Source of the DNA: Rhizobium esperanzae
GTDB taxonomy: Bacteria > Pseudomonadota > Alphaproteobacteria > Rhizobiales > Rhizobiaceae
Direction: 5' to 3'
NCBI RefSeq assembly: GCF_002204185.1
Contig: NZ_MXPU01000019.1
Location: forward strand, 62,001-126,000
DNA: 64,000 nucleotides
The translations under genes were made by a program, and so were the position numbers. The notes below the pieces were generated by a model. It had not been told where the DNA came from, ran no database searches, and saw only the letters and a program-made list of their open reading frames with translations. Below are positions 7,659 to 16,682 of this stretch, piece after piece. The number at the start of each line of letters is the position of its first letter. The first letter of the stretch is position 1.

Positions 7659-8579
7659 ATGTCGGTTTCAATGACAGAGTCCGGAGAGGTTGCTGCTCCG
7701 GTCGAATCCTCCAAATCAGCCATGACATGGGGCCCCATTTTCGGTGGCGCAGCCGCCGCGATCGGAGTGACCCTCATCCTTCTGCTTCTGGGATCCGGGC
7801 TTGGGCTGACGATGGTGTCGCCCTGGTCAGGACAAAGCAGTTCGCTCGGCACACTCGGAATCACGGCGGCGATCTGGCTCGTCCTCGTGCAATGGCTCTC
7901 CTCCGCGCTCGGAGGCTATGTTACCGGCCGCCTGCGCACAAAATGGGCGGCCGTCCACACCGATGAGGTTTTCTTCCGCGACACCGCGCATGGTTTCATA
8001 AGCTGGGCTCTGGCGACGATCTTTGTCGCCGGATTCCTGGCATCGTCGCTGACAGCGCTCGCTGGCGCCGGTGCACAGGCTGTGGGATCGGCCGCGTCAG
8101 CGGTAGGCTCGACCGCCGCGGCCGCCGGTACGGCAGCAGCATCGTCGGCAACTTCGCCACTGGATCTTTCCACCGCTTATTTTACCGACGCCTTGCTGCG
8201 ACCTGACCAGGCGCGTGCTGCAGCGACATCCAACGATGCCGCGGCAACATCGGAAGTCTCCCGCATCCTCCTCAATGGCGCTGCCGAAGGGCAAATTCCA
8301 GATGACGACAAGGCCTATCTTGCGACAATCGTCTCTGCGCGGACCGGTCTTTCCGAAGCCGATGCACGCACTCGGGTCGATACGGTGCTGAAGCGTATCG
8401 ACGACGCCAAGGTCGCCACCCAGAAGGCTGCCGACGAGGCACGAAAAGCCGCCTCGACCACGGCATTGCTTGGATCCTTGTCGCTTCTGGTCGGCGCTTT
8501 CATAGCCGCTGCGGCCGCGGCTCTGGGAGGGTCGCAACGCGACGCAGAGGAAGATCTCGTCGTCACTTCCCGCCTTTAA
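7659..8579 (+). CDS. Conserved multi-pass membrane protein
   Basis: This 306-residue protein has an N-terminal helical region: TWGPIFGGAAAAIGVTLILL, then ITAAIWLVLVQWLSSALGGY, then FISWALATIFVAGFLASSL. An Ala/Thr/Ser-rich soluble middle (residues ~135-255) follows, then a last membrane helix (TALLGSLSLLVGAFIAAAAA). The middle carries a helical stretch with TRVDTVLKRIDDAKVATQKA that may form a coiled coil. The family is widespread in rhizobia with no assigned function. Context (25-residue membrane peptide upstream, iron-permease-like genes downstream) suggests an envelope-stress role. Confidence 0.7.
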   Translation: MSVSMTESGEVAAPVESSKSAMTWGPIFGGAAAAIGVTLILLLLGSGLGLTMVSPWSGQSSSLGTLGITAAIWLVLVQWLSSALGGYVTGRLRTKWAAVHTDEVFFRDTAHGFISWALATIFVAGFLASSLTALAGAGAQAVGSAASAVGSTAAAAGTAAASSATSPLDLSTAYFTDALLRPDQARAAATSNDAAATSEVSRILLNGAAEGQIPDDDKAYLATIVSARTGLSEADARTRVDTVLKRIDDAKVATQKAADEARKAASTTALLGSLSLLVGAFIAAAAAALGGSQRDAEEDLVVTSRL

Positions 8580-8585
8580 TTAAGC

Positions 8586-8609
8586 GGGGCGCTGGCTTTG
8601 CTGCGCCCC
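8586..8609 (+). terminator. Hairpin after the membrane protein gene
   Basis: GGGGCGC / GCGCCCC, a 7-bp stem with a 10-base loop, lies six bases after the stop codon. The U-tract is poor, so termination here is plausible but not certain. Confidence 0.5.
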
Positions 8610-8801
8610 CCTTACTTGAAGACCTCGGCTCTGCAATGAGCCTAAGATAGAAGTAAGAATACGCGTCACGCTAACCCTGGAAGAGACCGCGTATTTGAGA
8701 CCTGAAGTGCCACAAGCCCATCTCAAAAATCGCGGTACGCCTGGTAATGGAAACGGCTCCGATCTGCTCCATCTTCCCTGGTACGGGCTGTGGAGAGCCG
8801 T

Positions 8802-9161
8802 ATGCGCTGGCGCTTTCGACTGATTTCCGACCTCGCCGTAGCATGGGCAGGGCATCGTGTGCTTCTTGCCGCGCTGATCGTATTCACAGCTATATGGATC
8901 GCGGTGGGTTTGAGCTTTTCCTTTCCCCGGCAGTGGTTCTTGCTGACCAACATGGTGGGGACACTCATTACATTTTTCATTTTGCTGCTGGTGCAGCACT
9001 CCCAAAATCGGGACATGAAGGCACTCCACACCAAGCTCGACGAACTGATCCGATCGAGTGAGGCGGGGAACCATTGGATTGCGGCGGAGAAGAAAGATGT
9101 CGGCGCCATTGAAGCCATGCGCCAGCAGCATCAAGACCAGATTTCGCAGAAGCGCACCTGA
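8802..9161 (+). CDS. Low-affinity iron permease family protein (paralogue 1)
   Basis: This 119-residue protein has two membrane helices (RVLLAALIVFTAIWIAVGL and FLLTNMVGTLITFFILLLV) followed by the family signature HSQNRDMKALHTKLDELI and a charged C-terminal tail. The signature matches the bacterial low-affinity iron permease family (Fet4-like, PF04120). Whether these short bacterial members carry iron is unproven. GGAGAG lies before the ATG at 8802. A convergent paralogue lies at 9214-9618 on the other strand. Confidence 0.82.
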   Translation: MRWRFRLISDLAVAWAGHRVLLAALIVFTAIWIAVGLSFSFPRQWFLLTNMVGTLITFFILLLVQHSQNRDMKALHTKLDELIRSSEAGNHWIAAEKKDVGAIEAMRQQHQDQISQKRT

Positions 9162-9213
9162 AGCAGTGCACCGTGTTTAGAGCGCCGTGCGCCCTTTCGG
9201 ACGGGCCGATACG

Positions 9214-9618
9214 CTAGCCGGACGCCTCTGCGGCGGATTTCTCCTCGGCCTTTTCCTCGACGCTTTCAGCCTTTTCTGAAAGCGTCTTGCTCATTTCCCT
9301 GAGCTCGCCCTCGTCCAGCTTTTCGATGCCGACGAACTTGTTGGCGGCTTGGCTCGTCAGGATGAGCTCGTCAAGCTTGGCCTGCAGAGCCTTTCCGTCA
9401 CGGTTCTGGCTGTTCTGCAACACAAACACCATCAGGAAGGTGATGATGGTGGTAGTCGTGTTTATCACAAGCTGCCACGTTTCGGAATAATCGAAATAAG
9501 GGCCTGATATCGCCCAGAGGAGGACGAGCATCAGAGCTGCGACAAAGGTGAACGGCCTTCCCGACAGCTCGGCGACGGCGGTTGCGAAAGAAGAGAAGAA
9601 ATTGGATTTGTTCGACAT
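9214..9618 (-). CDS. Low-affinity iron permease family protein (paralogue 2)
   Basis: This 134-residue protein has helices FTFVAALMLVLLWAISG and INTTTTIITFLMVFVLQ, the signature NSQNRDGKALQAKLDELI, and a Glu/Lys/Ala-rich C-terminal tail (EKAESVEEKAEEKSAAEASG). GGGAG stands nine bases before the ATG at 9618; the longer frame from 9651 lacks a ribosome site. It is convergent with, and clearly related to, the gene at 8802-9161. Upstream on the minus strand, GGAAC-N16-AGTT (9664-9690 region) could be a weak EcfG-type promoter. Confidence 0.82.
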   Translation of the reverse strand: MSNKSNFFSSFATAVAELSGRPFTFVAALMLVLLWAISGPYFDYSETWQLVINTTTTIITFLMVFVLQNSQNRDGKALQAKLDELILTSQAANKFVGIEKLDEGELREMSKTLSEKAESVEEKAEEKSAAEASG

Positions 9619-9767
9619 TCGAGAAGGCTCCCGCAGCATCAATGCTGTCAATCGACAACATCAACTCCAGATCCGGGCGGAAGTTCCTCATGCCGTCGAG
9701 GTCGATCCGGACCGTCTGCTCAATGCATGAGATTGCAGGTCGGACGCGTCGAATTCAACCTGACGAA

Positions 9768-10067
9768 TCAGCGTTTCCGCGATTTGGCAACGGCCTGCTT
9801 CTGGTGGCTGAGGACCAGTTCGATCTGGACATCTTGTTGAAACTCCATCACCCGCTGACCGACATCGCTCTCCGGCATTCCCGCGGCTAGAAGCTGATCG
9901 GCAAGCCTGCGGCACTCGGCCTTCCAGAATTCCATCGCGTCCGCGCCATGCCGGCGGCTGAGTTCCCGGGCACAGCGCTCGATATTGGCGGTTCCGGTTG
10001 CGGAGGGAAAGGCAATAACCTTGCCATCGTGGGAGGCGGCGGGGCGGCGGGTCGTTTCAGTGGCCAT
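9768..10067 (-). CDS. DUF6074-like small protein
   Basis: This is a 99-residue soluble protein. KVIAFPSATGTANIERCARE is followed by LSRRHGADAMEFWKAECRRL and a helical MPESDVGQRVMEFQQDVQIE. The pattern of one Cys in each helix, with RRHGADAMEFW between them, is recurrent in Rhizobiales (DUF6074, by my recollection of the family). No catalytic residues stand out. It is divergent from the glycerate kinase gene. Function unknown. Confidence 0.6.
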   Translation of the reverse strand: MATETTRRPAASHDGKVIAFPSATGTANIERCARELSRRHGADAMEFWKAECRRLADQLLAAGMPESDVGQRVMEFQQDVQIELVLSHQKQAVAKSRKR

Positions 10068-10261
10068 CGAACACAGGTTTCCTTTGATCCTATATGTTGT
10101 CTACGGGAGGATGGTTAATGCTTTCTATTCGTTCGCCTGTTTAAATGGCGAGACTCTGCGTCACTGCCGTCAGATCACCGCATCTTCGGCCTTGACGTCG
10201 CTACGCCGATGCGCCGACAGTCCCCATCATGATCGACACATTGAGGCAGCAGAGACCAACG

Positions 10262-11527
10262 ATGACGATAACCGCTCCCCGCGATTTCCTGAAAAGCCTG
10301 TTCGACGCGGCGGTTCGCGCCGCCGATCCGCTGACCGGCATCAAATCGCACCTGCCGGAGAAACCGAAGGGAAGAACCATCGTGATTGGCGCCGGCAAGG
10401 GCGCGGCGCAGATGGCGCGGGCACTCGAAAGCGCATGGGAGGGACCGGTCGAGGGCCTGGTGGTCACCCGATACGGCTATGGCTGCGAAACGCGCTTCAT
10501 CGAGATCATCGAGGCAGCCCACCCGGTGCCCGATGCTGCGGGGTTTGCTGCCGCGAGACGGTTGATGGAAACGGTGAACCGGCTGACGGAAGACGATCTG
10601 GTGATCGCGCTGATCTGCGGCGGCGGCTCGGCACTGCTGCCCGCCCCGCCGGAAGGGTTGACGCTCGAGGACGAAATTGCGCTCAACGAAATGCTGCTTG
10701 CTTCGGGCGCGCCGATCTCGACGATGAATGTGGTGCGCAAACATCTCTCCACCATCAAGGGCGGAAGGCTGGCGGCGGCGACGAAAGCGAGAGTCGTCAG
10801 CCTGATTGTTTCCGACATTCCAGGTGACAATCCGGCCCATGTCGCGTCCGGGCCGACGGTGCCTGACGGTTCAACACGGCACGAAGCGCTGGAGATTATC
10901 AGGCAATATGGATTGCAGCTGCCGCAGGCCGCGCTCGACCACCTGAACTCGCCGAAAGCCGATGCGCCGCGGCCGGACGACCCGGTATTCCTGCGGCACG
11001 AGCATCACATCATCGCCTCTGCCGGCGTTTCGCTGGCGGCGGCCGCCGCCGAGGCGACATCGCAAGGGATCACGCCGGCAATCCTTTCAGATGCCATCGA
11101 AGGCGAATCGCGTGACGTGGCGTTGGTGCATGCGGCCATCGCCCGCGAGGTCCTGGGGCGGAACAGGCCATTTTCAAAGCCGGTCGTCATCCTGTCCGGC
11201 GGCGAGACGACGGTGACGCTGAGAGCCAAGGGCGGCAAGGGCGGACGCAATGGCGAATTCACCCTTGCCATGGCGCTTGCGATCGACGGACAGGACGACA
11301 TCGATGTGCTGGCTGCCGACACGGACGGGATCGACGGCTCGGAAGACAATGCCGGCGCCTTTGCCGATGGCGGCACGGTGAAACGTCTTCGCGCCGCCGG
11401 GCTCGATCCGCGCCGGCTGCTCGACGGCAATGATAGCTACTCAGCGTTCAAGGCGATCGGCGATCTCTTCGAGACCGGTCCGACCGGAACCAACGTCAAC
11501 GATTTCCGAGCGATCCTCATCCGTTAG
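10262..11527 (+). CDS. Glycerate 2-kinase (MOFRL family)
   Basis: This 421-residue cytoplasmic enzyme phosphorylates D-glycerate to 2-phosphoglycerate with ATP. It feeds the products of glyoxylate, serine-cycle or tartrate breakdown into glycolysis. The N-terminal domain contains the glycine-rich VIGAGKGAAQMARALE and ICGGGSALLPAPPEGLTL. The C-terminal MOFRL domain contains ILSGGETTVTLRAKGGKGGR and DTDGIDGSEDNAGAF. Older annotations name this family hydroxypyruvate reductase TtuD. I chose the ATG at 10262; an in-frame ATG at 10229 is possible. The gene is monocistronic and convergent with the epimerase gene 24 bases downstream. Confidence 0.92.
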   Translation: MTITAPRDFLKSLFDAAVRAADPLTGIKSHLPEKPKGRTIVIGAGKGAAQMARALESAWEGPVEGLVVTRYGYGCETRFIEIIEAAHPVPDAAGFAAARRLMETVNRLTEDDLVIALICGGGSALLPAPPEGLTLEDEIALNEMLLASGAPISTMNVVRKHLSTIKGGRLAAATKARVVSLIVSDIPGDNPAHVASGPTVPDGSTRHEALEIIRQYGLQLPQAALDHLNSPKADAPRPDDPVFLRHEHHIIASAGVSLAAAAAEATSQGITPAILSDAIEGESRDVALVHAAIAREVLGRNRPFSKPVVILSGGETTVTLRAKGGKGGRNGEFTLAMALAIDGQDDIDVLAADTDGIDGSEDNAGAFADGGTVKRLRAAGLDPRRLLDGNDSYSAFKAIGDLFETGPTGTNVNDFRAILIR

Positions 11528-11551
11528 AGCCCATGAACGATTAACCGGCGA

Positions 11552-12505
11552 TCAGGTCTTGATCCGCCCCTGCCCGACCAGCCAGCCGACTGATTCCTGC
11601 ACCGCCTGTAGGGAGGTATATCTCGGTGCGTAGCCCAACAGGCGCCCGGCTTTGGCAGTCGAGCAATTCGGGCTGCGGGCGATATGCTCCCATGTCGCTT
11701 CCGCATCCTCGACCGTCTGGCCTTCGGCCCAGCGGTCGAAGGGCGAGAAGGTGAGCTTCGGCTCATGCCCGAACCATCGCGACATCGCCTCCGCATAGCC
11801 GCGAAGCGTCAACGCCTGTTCCGAAACCGCATGGAAACTCTCGCCGATCGATGCGTTCCAATGGGTGATCGCACCCATGAACATCGCTGCGACATCATCG
11901 GCATGGACATGATGGACGGTCTCCAGACCGAAATTGGGCAGCGCCAGAGCCTCTCCGCGGGCAAGGGTCGAAAAGACCTGCAGATTGAAATTGCCGGCCG
12001 GATTGAGCGGCGCCCATCCGGTGCCGACAATGTGGCCGGGATGGATGACGGTCGCCGGAAAGCCCCGGAGTCTTGCTTGCTGCAGCAGATAGGTCTCGAT
12101 CGCCGCCTTTTGGATGCCATAGTCGCCGAACGGAGACTTCGGCGCTTCCTCCCGTGTCGGCACGGCTACCGGATATCCATGTGTCCAGATCGTGCCGGTA
12201 TGCAGAAAATGGCCGACATGCCCTGACAGCGCCGTCACCAGCTGCTCGGCGCTTTCCAGCGTGAAGCAGATCATGTCGATGACGATATCGGCTTTCATTC
12301 CCCGCACGGCCGGACCGAAATCACCCTTCCGCTCCATCTCTACCCGATCCATCTGTCGCTGATCGACGGAGGCCCAGGCGCGGTTTGCCGTATAAGGCTT
12401 TGCCGCGCCGCGGCTGATGGTGACGACGTCGTGACCCGCCTCCACCAGACGGGGAATGAGATAGGTTCCGACGTGGCCCGTTGCCCCGATGACCAAAACG
12501 CGCAT
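11552..12505 (-). CDS. NAD-dependent epimerase/dehydratase family protein
   Basis: This 317-residue extended SDR-type protein starts MRVLVIGATGHVGTYLI, with the Rossmann GxxGxxG motif. FGDYGIQKAAIE holds the Tyr-x3-Lys catalytic pair. The later VHHVHADDVAAMFMGAI is the usual epimerase substrate-side motif. GGGAGG precedes the ATG at 12505, so the seven residues before it in the open frame are excluded. Members act on nucleotide sugars or other carbonyl compounds; nothing nearby indicates the substrate. The gene stands alone. Confidence 0.85.
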   Translation of the reverse strand: MRVLVIGATGHVGTYLIPRLVEAGHDVVTISRGAAKPYTANRAWASVDQRQMDRVEMERKGDFGPAVRGMKADIVIDMICFTLESAEQLVTALSGHVGHFLHTGTIWTHGYPVAVPTREEAPKSPFGDYGIQKAAIETYLLQQARLRGFPATVIHPGHIVGTGWAPLNPAGNFNLQVFSTLARGEALALPNFGLETVHHVHADDVAAMFMGAITHWNASIGESFHAVSEQALTLRGYAEAMSRWFGHEPKLTFSPFDRWAEGQTVEDAEATWEHIARSPNCSTAKAGRLLGYAPRYTSLQAVQESVGWLVGQGRIKT

Positions 12506-12599
12506 TGTCTTCCCTCCCGATGGCATGATGCGCTGCGACTATGCTGCGCCGTCGAGCGATCCTGCAAGCAGACTTTTCGCTGCGAATGGGGCAGGCCCG

Positions 12600-13556
12600 C
12601 TATTGGTTCCTGAAAACAAGGCAGGTGCCGCCATGCTTGCGGATCTGATCGCAGAGGTCGTTGGCCTCCATGCGTGTCTGCCGGGCGATACGGGCGGCAT
12701 AACGCGGTCGAAAACCGAAGCTGCGATCGCGCTGGCGCAAGATCAACGGCTGCTCCGCATTCAATGGCGCCGGTAGATCCTGCACGGCATCGCGAAACAT
12801 CCGCCGGGCCACCGCTATATCGGCATTCGCCGCCAGCTGAATGCCCCAGGGAGCCCAAGTGCCCTCCTGACGCCAAGGCGTGTCCTTCAATATTCGGCTT
12901 TCGGCAAGCGCCACGCAGCCGTCAAGGAAGGTCTTGTCCTTGTCGAGCGGGACGGCCGCATCCTCAGGCGGATTGTCCTTCCACTCCTCGACTGTGTGTG
13001 CGGTGATCGCCATCACGTAGCCGCGCGTCTCGTAGGGTAACCTCCCTGACGTAAGATAAGTCGCAACACCGTTTTCGCCGGCATTATAGGCGGCAGCGGC
13101 AAGGCCGAGATTGCCAAAACGGTTGCGCAGTTCGTCGAGATATTGCGCCGATTTCCTCAAGGCTTCCAGCGCCTGATAGCTGTCTTCGAGGCCGCGAAGT
13201 TTCGCCGTTCCAGGCATGAACTGCGCAATGCCCTGCGCTCCCTTGAAGCTGACCGCGTCGGGGCGAAAGGTGCTTTCGCGCCAGATGAGCCGAGCGAAAT
13301 AAGCTGGCGGCAACCGATTGGCCTCAGCAAAATGCTCAATCGCAGTGCAGAGATCACGATTGAAACTCTCTTTGCGGATGCAGAGCCTCTCGCCCGATCC
13401 CGAGGCCGAGGGTCCCGAATAGAGACAGGCCGGCTCGGCAGCACTCTCTTCCGGCTGAGCTTTCGGCGTATCGATGACGGAAAATAGAAAACAGAGCGAA
13501 AGCAGGGCCTTCGCCGATCTCCTCAAAATGCCGGACTGACGCTTTCGCCCTATCAT
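12600..13556 (-). CDS. Lytic transglycosylase (SLT domain)
   Basis: This 318-residue exported enzyme cleaves the glycan strand of peptidoglycan. An N-terminal signal (ALLSLCFLFSVIDTPKAQP) leads into the SLT domain. LIWRESTFRPDAVSFKGAQG contains the catalytic Glu, followed by IAQFMPGTAKLRGLEDSYQA and AAAYNAGENGVATYL. The C-terminal third, with TWAPWGIQLAANADIAVARR, resembles a SPOR-like peptidoglycan-binding segment often attached to such enzymes. It is single-gene and placed before the peroxiredoxin gene on the same strand, with a terminator between them. Confidence 0.9.
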   Translation of the reverse strand: MIGRKRQSGILRRSAKALLSLCFLFSVIDTPKAQPEESAAEPACLYSGPSASGSGERLCIRKESFNRDLCTAIEHFAEANRLPPAYFARLIWRESTFRPDAVSFKGAQGIAQFMPGTAKLRGLEDSYQALEALRKSAQYLDELRNRFGNLGLAAAAYNAGENGVATYLTSGRLPYETRGYVMAITAHTVEEWKDNPPEDAAVPLDKDKTFLDGCVALAESRILKDTPWRQEGTWAPWGIQLAANADIAVARRMFRDAVQDLPAPLNAEQPLILRQRDRSFGFRPRYAARIARQTRMEANDLCDQIRKHGGTCLVFRNQ

Positions 13557-13647
13557 CGGATCTCAGCAGGTTAACTTCCATCGCGACGCTCATGTTAGAT
13601 AACATCGATCAGGGCGCGAAGCTTCCCCATTTGGCAATGCTGGCATG

Positions 13648-13680
13648 AAAAAAGCCGCCGGGCAATCGCCGCGGCGGCTT
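13648..13680 (-). terminator. Intrinsic terminator of the peroxiredoxin gene
   Basis: AAGCCGCC / GGCGGCTT stem with a run of six A on the + strand side, giving a U-tract on the minus strand, 24 bases past the peroxiredoxin stop. Confidence 0.8.
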
Positions 13681-13704
13681 CGGGAACGGATTTGAAAGCC
13701 GTTT

Positions 13705-14364
13705 TCAGGCTGATGGCTGCTTCGTCTTCCTGAGATAGGGCAGAACCGTATCGAAGGAGCCGAAACGCGCGATCGCGTCGTCGTTGGAAACGGCGGCGGT
13801 GATGATGACATCTTCGCCCTGATTCCAGTTTGCCGGCGTCGCCACCTGGTGCTTGGCCGTCAGTTGGATGGAGTCGATGGCGCGCAGGATCTCATTGAAA
13901 TTGCGGCCCGTCGTCATCGGATAGGTCAGGATCAGCTTGATCTTCTTGTCCGGGCCGATGACGAAGACCGAGCGCACCGTCGCATTGTCGGCAGGCGTGC
14001 GGCCTTCGGAACTGTCGCCGGCGCCGGCCGGCAGCATGTCATAGAGCTTGGCGACCTTCAGATCCTTGTCGCCGATCAGGGGATAATCGACGTCGAAGCC
14101 GGTTGCGGTCTTGATGTCACCCTTCCACTTGGCGTGGCTTTCGACCGGATCGACGGAGATGCCGATGATCTTGACGCCGCGCTTGGAAAACTCGTCTGCG
14201 AGGCCGGCCATCGCGCCGAGCTCCGTCGTGCAGACAGGCGTGAAATTCTTCGGGTGCGAGAACAAGACGGCCCAGCCGCTGCCGATCCAATCATGGAAGC
14301 TGATCGGTCCCTGTGTGGTGTCGGCGGTAAAATCGGGGGCAATATCGTTGATACGTAAGCTCAT
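13705..14364 (-). CDS. 1-Cys peroxiredoxin (Prx6 class)
   Basis: This 219-residue cytoplasmic enzyme reduces hydrogen peroxide and organic hydroperoxides. The peroxidatic Cys is Cys45 in HPKNFTPVCTTELGAMAGL. There is no second conserved resolving Cys, consistent with the Prx6 type. The long C-terminal domain (ATPANWNQGEDVIITAAVS, SFDTVLPYLRKTKQPSA) is also typical of Prx6. Length matches the family (about 215-220). The start ATG at 14364 gives MSLRINDIAPDFTADTTQG, the usual N-terminus. It is monocistronic, with its own terminator. An electron donor is not encoded nearby. Confidence 0.93.
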   Translation of the reverse strand: MSLRINDIAPDFTADTTQGPISFHDWIGSGWAVLFSHPKNFTPVCTTELGAMAGLADEFSKRGVKIIGISVDPVESHAKWKGDIKTATGFDVDYPLIGDKDLKVAKLYDMLPAGAGDSSEGRTPADNATVRSVFVIGPDKKIKLILTYPMTTGRNFNEILRAIDSIQLTAKHQVATPANWNQGEDVIITAAVSNDDAIARFGSFDTVLPYLRKTKQPSA

Positions 14365-14779
14365 GGTCGGCCCTCCAAAGCCTTGTGTCCAATCTTATTC
14401 ATCTCAAATCGAGGCCATAGGATCTGTCCGCCGGAAGCGGCCGTGAGATTGCGACTCTTTGATCGCACCCGCCGAAGGCAACTTATTCCCAGCCCAGGAT
14501 TTTAAGTAAGTCATATACCACGATAACCGAAGGCATGCTCTTTCGATTTCCGGTCTGCTGCGGCATTATTTTTCCGGCAGAGATGCGCGACGAAAGAGAC
14601 GCGGGGCGAAACGATCGCCGCCGCCAAAGCACACGACCAGCGCTGACCGTACGGTGACGATCGACCTCGTCGCGAGCCCGAAACTGCGGCATTTGATTAT
14701 TTTTTATGCAGACCATTTTATGCACATTTTTCAGGCGAACACCTTGCAAAAATTGCTGCAGCGCGTCATAATTATATGA
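14365..14779. other. Intergenic region between peroxiredoxin and nasT
   Basis: I see no supported gene in these 415 bases. The stretch from about 14690 is AT-richer and probably holds the nasT promoter. I could not identify convincing -35/-10 or sigma-54 boxes. Confidence 0.5.
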
Positions 14780-15367
14780 ATGACGCATCGCGATCTGACA
14801 ATTCTGGTGATCGACGAAAATGCCATACGCGCCTCCATCATCGAGGAAGGACTGCGCGAGGCAGGGCATGCGCGCGTCACCGTCGTGCATGAGGTCAACG
14901 GCATCGCGCGAACGATCGAAACGCTGATGCCCGACGTGATCATCATCGATATCGAGAATCCCAACCGCGACATGATGGAACACCTGTTCCAGCTGACGCG
15001 CACGGTCAGCCGCCCAATCGCCATGTTCGTCGATCGCTCCGATACGGCCTCGATCGAGGCCGCCGTCGACGCCGGCGTCTCGGCCTATATCGTCGACGGA
15101 TTGAAGAAGGAGCGGGTTAAGCCGATCCTCGACATGGCCGTCAGCCGCTTCAATGCCTTCAGCCGGCTGCGGCGCGAGCTCGCCGATGCCCGCTCGGCGC
15201 TTGAAGAACGCAAGCTCATCGAGCGCGCCAAGGGCATACTCATGAAGATGCGCGGCCTCTCCGAGGAAGAGGCCTTCGCCCTGCTGCGCCAGACGGCAAT
15301 GAACGAAAAGAAGAAGATGTCGGAGATCGCCCAGAGCGTCGTCACTGCCGCGGGGCTTTTGATGTAA
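14780..15367 (+). CDS. nasT: Nitrate-responsive antiterminator NasT (ANTAR protein)
   Basis: This 195-residue regulator has an N-terminal receiver-like domain (ILVIDENAIRASIIEEGL, DVIIIDIENPNR) and a C-terminal ANTAR RNA-binding domain (LIERAKGILMKMRGLSEEEA, FALLRQTAMNEKKKMSEIAQ). In characterised systems NasT is held by nitrate/nitrite-sensing NasS. Once released, it binds a two-hexaloop RNA in the leader of nas operons and prevents termination. nasS follows 34 bases downstream, and the structured nas leader lies at 16866-17164. No ribosome site is obvious before the ATG. Confidence 0.93.
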   Translation: MTHRDLTILVIDENAIRASIIEEGLREAGHARVTVVHEVNGIARTIETLMPDVIIIDIENPNRDMMEHLFQLTRTVSRPIAMFVDRSDTASIEAAVDAGVSAYIVDGLKKERVKPILDMAVSRFNAFSRLRRELADARSALEERKLIERAKGILMKMRGLSEEEAFALLRQTAMNEKKKMSEIAQSVVTAAGLLM

Positions 15368-15401
15368 TGGCCGATATTGCGAATTTCCGGAGGAAACCGG
15401 A

Positions 15402-16682
15402 GTGGATATGATGACGAAGACCGCCAATTCCGGCGGGCTGCCCTTGCCCGCACGCGTGAACAACGAAGGCCCCAAGGTGCTGCGAGCCGGATTCATTCCG
15501 TTGGTCGACGCATCGGTGCTGATTGCGGCGGCAGAATTCGGGTTTGCACGGAAAGAAGGACTGACCCTCGATCTCGTCAAGGACGTTTCCTGGGCGAATG
15601 TTCGCGACCGCCTGGCGTTTCGCCAGTTCGACATCGCCCATATGCTTTCGCCGATGCCGGTCGCCTCGATGATCGGCCTCGGCTCCAACCCGTCGCCGAC
15701 GATCACGCCTTTTTCGTTGGGGCGCGGCGGCAACGCCATCACCCTATCGGCCCGGCTCTTCGAGAGGATGCGCGAGGACGCTCGGCTGCCGGAAACTGCA
15801 GGCGCGCTCGACAATGCCCGCGCCCTGGCAAAGACATTGGCGGCAATGAAGGCGCGCGAAGAGCCGCTGCCGACCTTTGGCGTTACCTATCCTTTCTCTT
15901 CCCACAATTACGAATTTCGTTACTGGCTGGCGGCGGGCGGCATCGATCCCGACAAGGACGTGAAGCTCGTCGTCGTGCCGCCGCCGATGACATCAGACGC
16001 GCTGGCGGCCGGTGCCATCGACGGGTTCTGTGTAGGCGCCCCGTGGAATATGGTTGCCTCGGAGCGTGGGCTCGGCCGCATCGTCGCCGCCAAGCAGGAT
16101 ATCTGGCCCTCGGCTCCTGAAAAGGTGATGGGCATGCGGCCGGATTGGGCCGAAAGCCATCCCGAGACCGTTTCCCGATTGATCGTGGCGCTCGACGCTG
16201 CAGCGCGCTGGTGCGACCGCCCGGACAATCACGACGCGTTGGCGGCCGCCCTTGCCGATCCCCGTTACATCGCCGCGCCGGTAAACATCATCCGCAGCGT
16301 TCTCGCCGGCGAATTCAACCTCGATGCCAGGAGCAACCGCCGCGTCATCCCCGATTATTTCCAATTCCATTCCGGTTTCGCCAACTATCCGAGGCCGAGC
16401 CATGCCCTCTGGATTTACAGCCAGATGATCCGCTGGGGACAGGCGCAGACCAGCCTCAACAAGGCACGGGCCGCCACCTCCGCCTATCGCCCGGATCTCT
16501 ATCGCGCAGCTCTGGGCGACAACAACGCGCCCGTTGACGCCGATATCCGCGTCGAAGGCGGCGAAGAGAATGATCGCTTCATGGATGGTCGGATCTTCGA
16601 TCCCGCAGAGCTGCCGGATTATGTCGCGGGCTTTGCCGTCAGGAGCACCCTGCCCTTCTTCTCCGGCAACGACGAAACCTGA
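15402..16682 (+). CDS. nasS: Nitrate/nitrite sensor NasS (NrtA/CmpA-like)
   Basis: This 426-residue protein of the NrtA/CmpA substrate-binding family has no signal peptide. That is expected for the cytoplasmic sensor rather than an ABC-transporter component. LRAGFIPLVDASVLIAAAEF begins the ligand-binding fold, with THxSHNYEF-like TYPFSSHNYEFRYWLAAGG and AIDGFCVGAPWNMVASERG further on. AGGAGG lies seven bases before the GTG at 15402, so GTG rather than the ATG six bases later is preferred. No permease or ATPase gene follows. NasS is expected to sequester NasT when nitrate is absent. Confidence 0.92.
   Translation: MDMMTKTANSGGLPLPARVNNEGPKVLRAGFIPLVDASVLIAAAEFGFARKEGLTLDLVKDVSWANVRDRLAFRQFDIAHMLSPMPVASMIGLGSNPSPTITPFSLGRGGNAITLSARLFERMREDARLPETAGALDNARALAKTLAAMKAREEPLPTFGVTYPFSSHNYEFRYWLAAGGIDPDKDVKLVVVPPPMTSDALAAGAIDGFCVGAPWNMVASERGLGRIVAAKQDIWPSAPEKVMGMRPDWAESHPETVSRLIVALDAAARWCDRPDNHDALAAALADPRYIAAPVNIIRSVLAGEFNLDARSNRRVIPDYFQFHSGFANYPRPSHALWIYSQMIRWGQAQTSLNKARAATSAYRPDLYRAALGDNNAPVDADIRVEGGEENDRFMDGRIFDPAELPDYVAGFAVRSTLPFFSGNDET

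Noticed and set aside
14483..15814. A 443-residue antisense frame over nasT/nasS
   Set aside because: It is the shadow of two real + strand genes and lacks any domain.
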